Shown here: piece by piece, positions 16,248 to 16,730 of the stretch | Layout: every line of letters starts with the position of its first letter | How positions within the stretch are numbered: position 1 is the first letter of the stretch | Assembly: GCA_036399835.1 (NCBI GenBank) | Contig: DASWMI010000034.1 | Coordinates: 1-16,730 of the forward strand | DNA length: 16,730 bases | DNA from: DASYML01 sp036399835 | GTDB taxonomy: Bacteria; Acidobacteriota; Blastocatellia; Pyrinomonadales; Pyrinomonadaceae | Reading direction: 5' to 3' | Notes under the pieces: generated by a model | Database searches by the model: none | What the model saw: only the letters and a program-made list of their open reading frames with translations | Told to the model about the DNA's origin: nothing | Made by a program: the position numbers and the translations under genes

Positions 16248-16313
16248 AGTCTGAGAGTCTGGAGTCATGAGTCAAAGACAAGTTTTTTGCTTTTGACTCC
16301 AGACTCTCAGACT
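16248..16313. repeat. Perfect 20-bp inverted repeat between tandem permeases
   Basis: Positions 16248-16267 are the exact reverse complement of 16294-16313, with a 26-base spacer. The right arm begins one base after the upstream permease stop codon (16315-16317), and the left arm ends 25 bases before the next gene's start. A second inner inverted repeat (GAGTCAAA 16269-16276 with TTTGACTC 16292-16299) can compete with the outer stem. The arms contain internal GAGTCT/AGACTC repeats. In the message it would form a strong intercistronic hairpin. Confidence 0.9.
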
Positions 16314-16314
16314 G

Positions 16315-16730
16315 TTATTCGTAACGGAGCGCGACGATTGGATCGATTCTGGTGGCGCGGCGCGCGGGGATAAAGCAGGCGACCAGCGAAACCAGTGCGA
16401 GCAGCAGCGCGACACCCGCGTAGGTCAAGGGGTCTGTCGCGCTGACGCCGAAGAGCAGGCTCGACATGACGCGCGTCAGTGCGAAGGCCGCGAAGACTCC
16501 GAGCAGGAGTCCGATGAAGGTGAGCCTCATACCCTGTCGGACGACGAGCTTGAGCACATCGCTTCTTTGCGCTCCCAAGGCCATCCGCACGCCTATCTCC
16601 TGCGTGCGCTGGCTGACCGTATAACTGATGACTCCGTAAAGCCCTATCGCCGTGAGCAGCAGGGCCAGCGCGGCGAAGGAGGCCATCAACCACATAACCA
16701 AGCGTTTCGGCGCGACGTTGCGGTCCAGCA
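16315..16730 (-). CDS. MacB/FtsX-like ABC permease, C-terminal part (cut by window edge)
   Basis: Only the last 137 or so residues are present; the frame is open to the right edge with no stop. The visible part is the C-terminal three-span FtsX block (SFAALALLLTAIGLYGVISYTVSQ, then QGMRLTFIGLLLGVFAAF, and YAGVALLLALVSLVACF) ending RRATRIDPIVALRYE. It is clearly paralogous to the complete permease next door, sharing SQRT.EIG.RMALGAQ, VVRQGM, ALTR.M.SLLFG and the final P..AL.YE. The gene is upstream of the complete permease on the same strand, 91 bases before its start, so the two are probably co-transcribed. The N-terminal start lies outside the window; the internal TTG or ATG codons near 16690-16701 are not real starts. 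Confidence 0.9.
   Translation of the reverse strand, partial: LDRNVAPKRLVMWLMASFAALALLLTAIGLYGVISYTVSQRTQEIGVRMALGAQRSDVLKLVVRQGMRLTFIGLLLGVFAAFALTRVMSSLLFGVSATDPLTYAGVALLLALVSLVACFIPARRATRIDPIVALRYE

Noticed and set aside
16224..16268. ATG at 16268 as start of the complete permease
   Set aside because: The extra residues are encoded inside the inverted repeat, and AGGAGG directly precedes the ATG at 16223, where the typical permease N-terminus begins.

Overview
The window looks like a piece of chromosome from an Acidobacteriota-type bacterium, possibly of the Blastocatellia or Pyrinomonas kind. This is inferred from gene content: tandem MacB/FtsX-like 'orphan' permeases of the acidobacterial duplicated type, a LolD/MacB-like ATPase, an NtrC/NtrY-like two-component pair, a Tat-exported amidase, and GC judged by eye to be a little under 60%. 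No rRNA, tRNA, CRISPR array, phage gene or insertion sequence was recognised. Coding density is high and most genes lie on the minus strand.

Layout. Positions 179-943 (+) encode a TSUP/TauE-type membrane exporter, convergent with a minus-strand operon at 2834-1044. That operon encodes a hydrophilin-like disordered small protein, a CoA-binding (YccU-like) protein and a tail-anchored short-chain dehydrogenase. At 3203-5580 (+) lie a small exported protein of unknown function and a Tat-exported amidase. At 6993-5611 (-) lie an RluA-family pseudouridine synthase with an unusual insertion and a small hypothetical partner. At 7996-7028 (-) is a CvpA-CAP fusion membrane protein, and at 9041-8223 (-) a CBS-pair protein with a disordered N-terminus and an SWFGD segment. 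A short basic hypothetical gene follows at 9755-9501 (-), with its own terminator at 9323-9363.

The right 6.7 kb (16730-10084, all minus) is one functional neighbourhood. In transcription order it holds a partial permease running off the window edge, a complete 812-residue permease, a sigma-54-dependent response regulator, a membrane histidine kinase with almost no extracytoplasmic loop, and an ABC ATPase. The two permeases are separated by a perfect 20-bp inverted repeat. The simplest reading is a self-regulated ABC efflux or envelope-maintenance system. The kinase has no obvious external sensor domain and may read the state of the membrane or of the transporter.

The left half is rich in genes commonly tied to stress and envelope upkeep (hydrophilin-like protein, YccU-like protein, CBS-pair protein, CvpA-CAP). 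That link is thematic and not proven by the sequence. The most notable items are the regulator-kinase-ABC module with its short-loop kinase, the CvpA-CAP fusion, the SWFGD-CBS architecture and the inter-permease inverted repeat.
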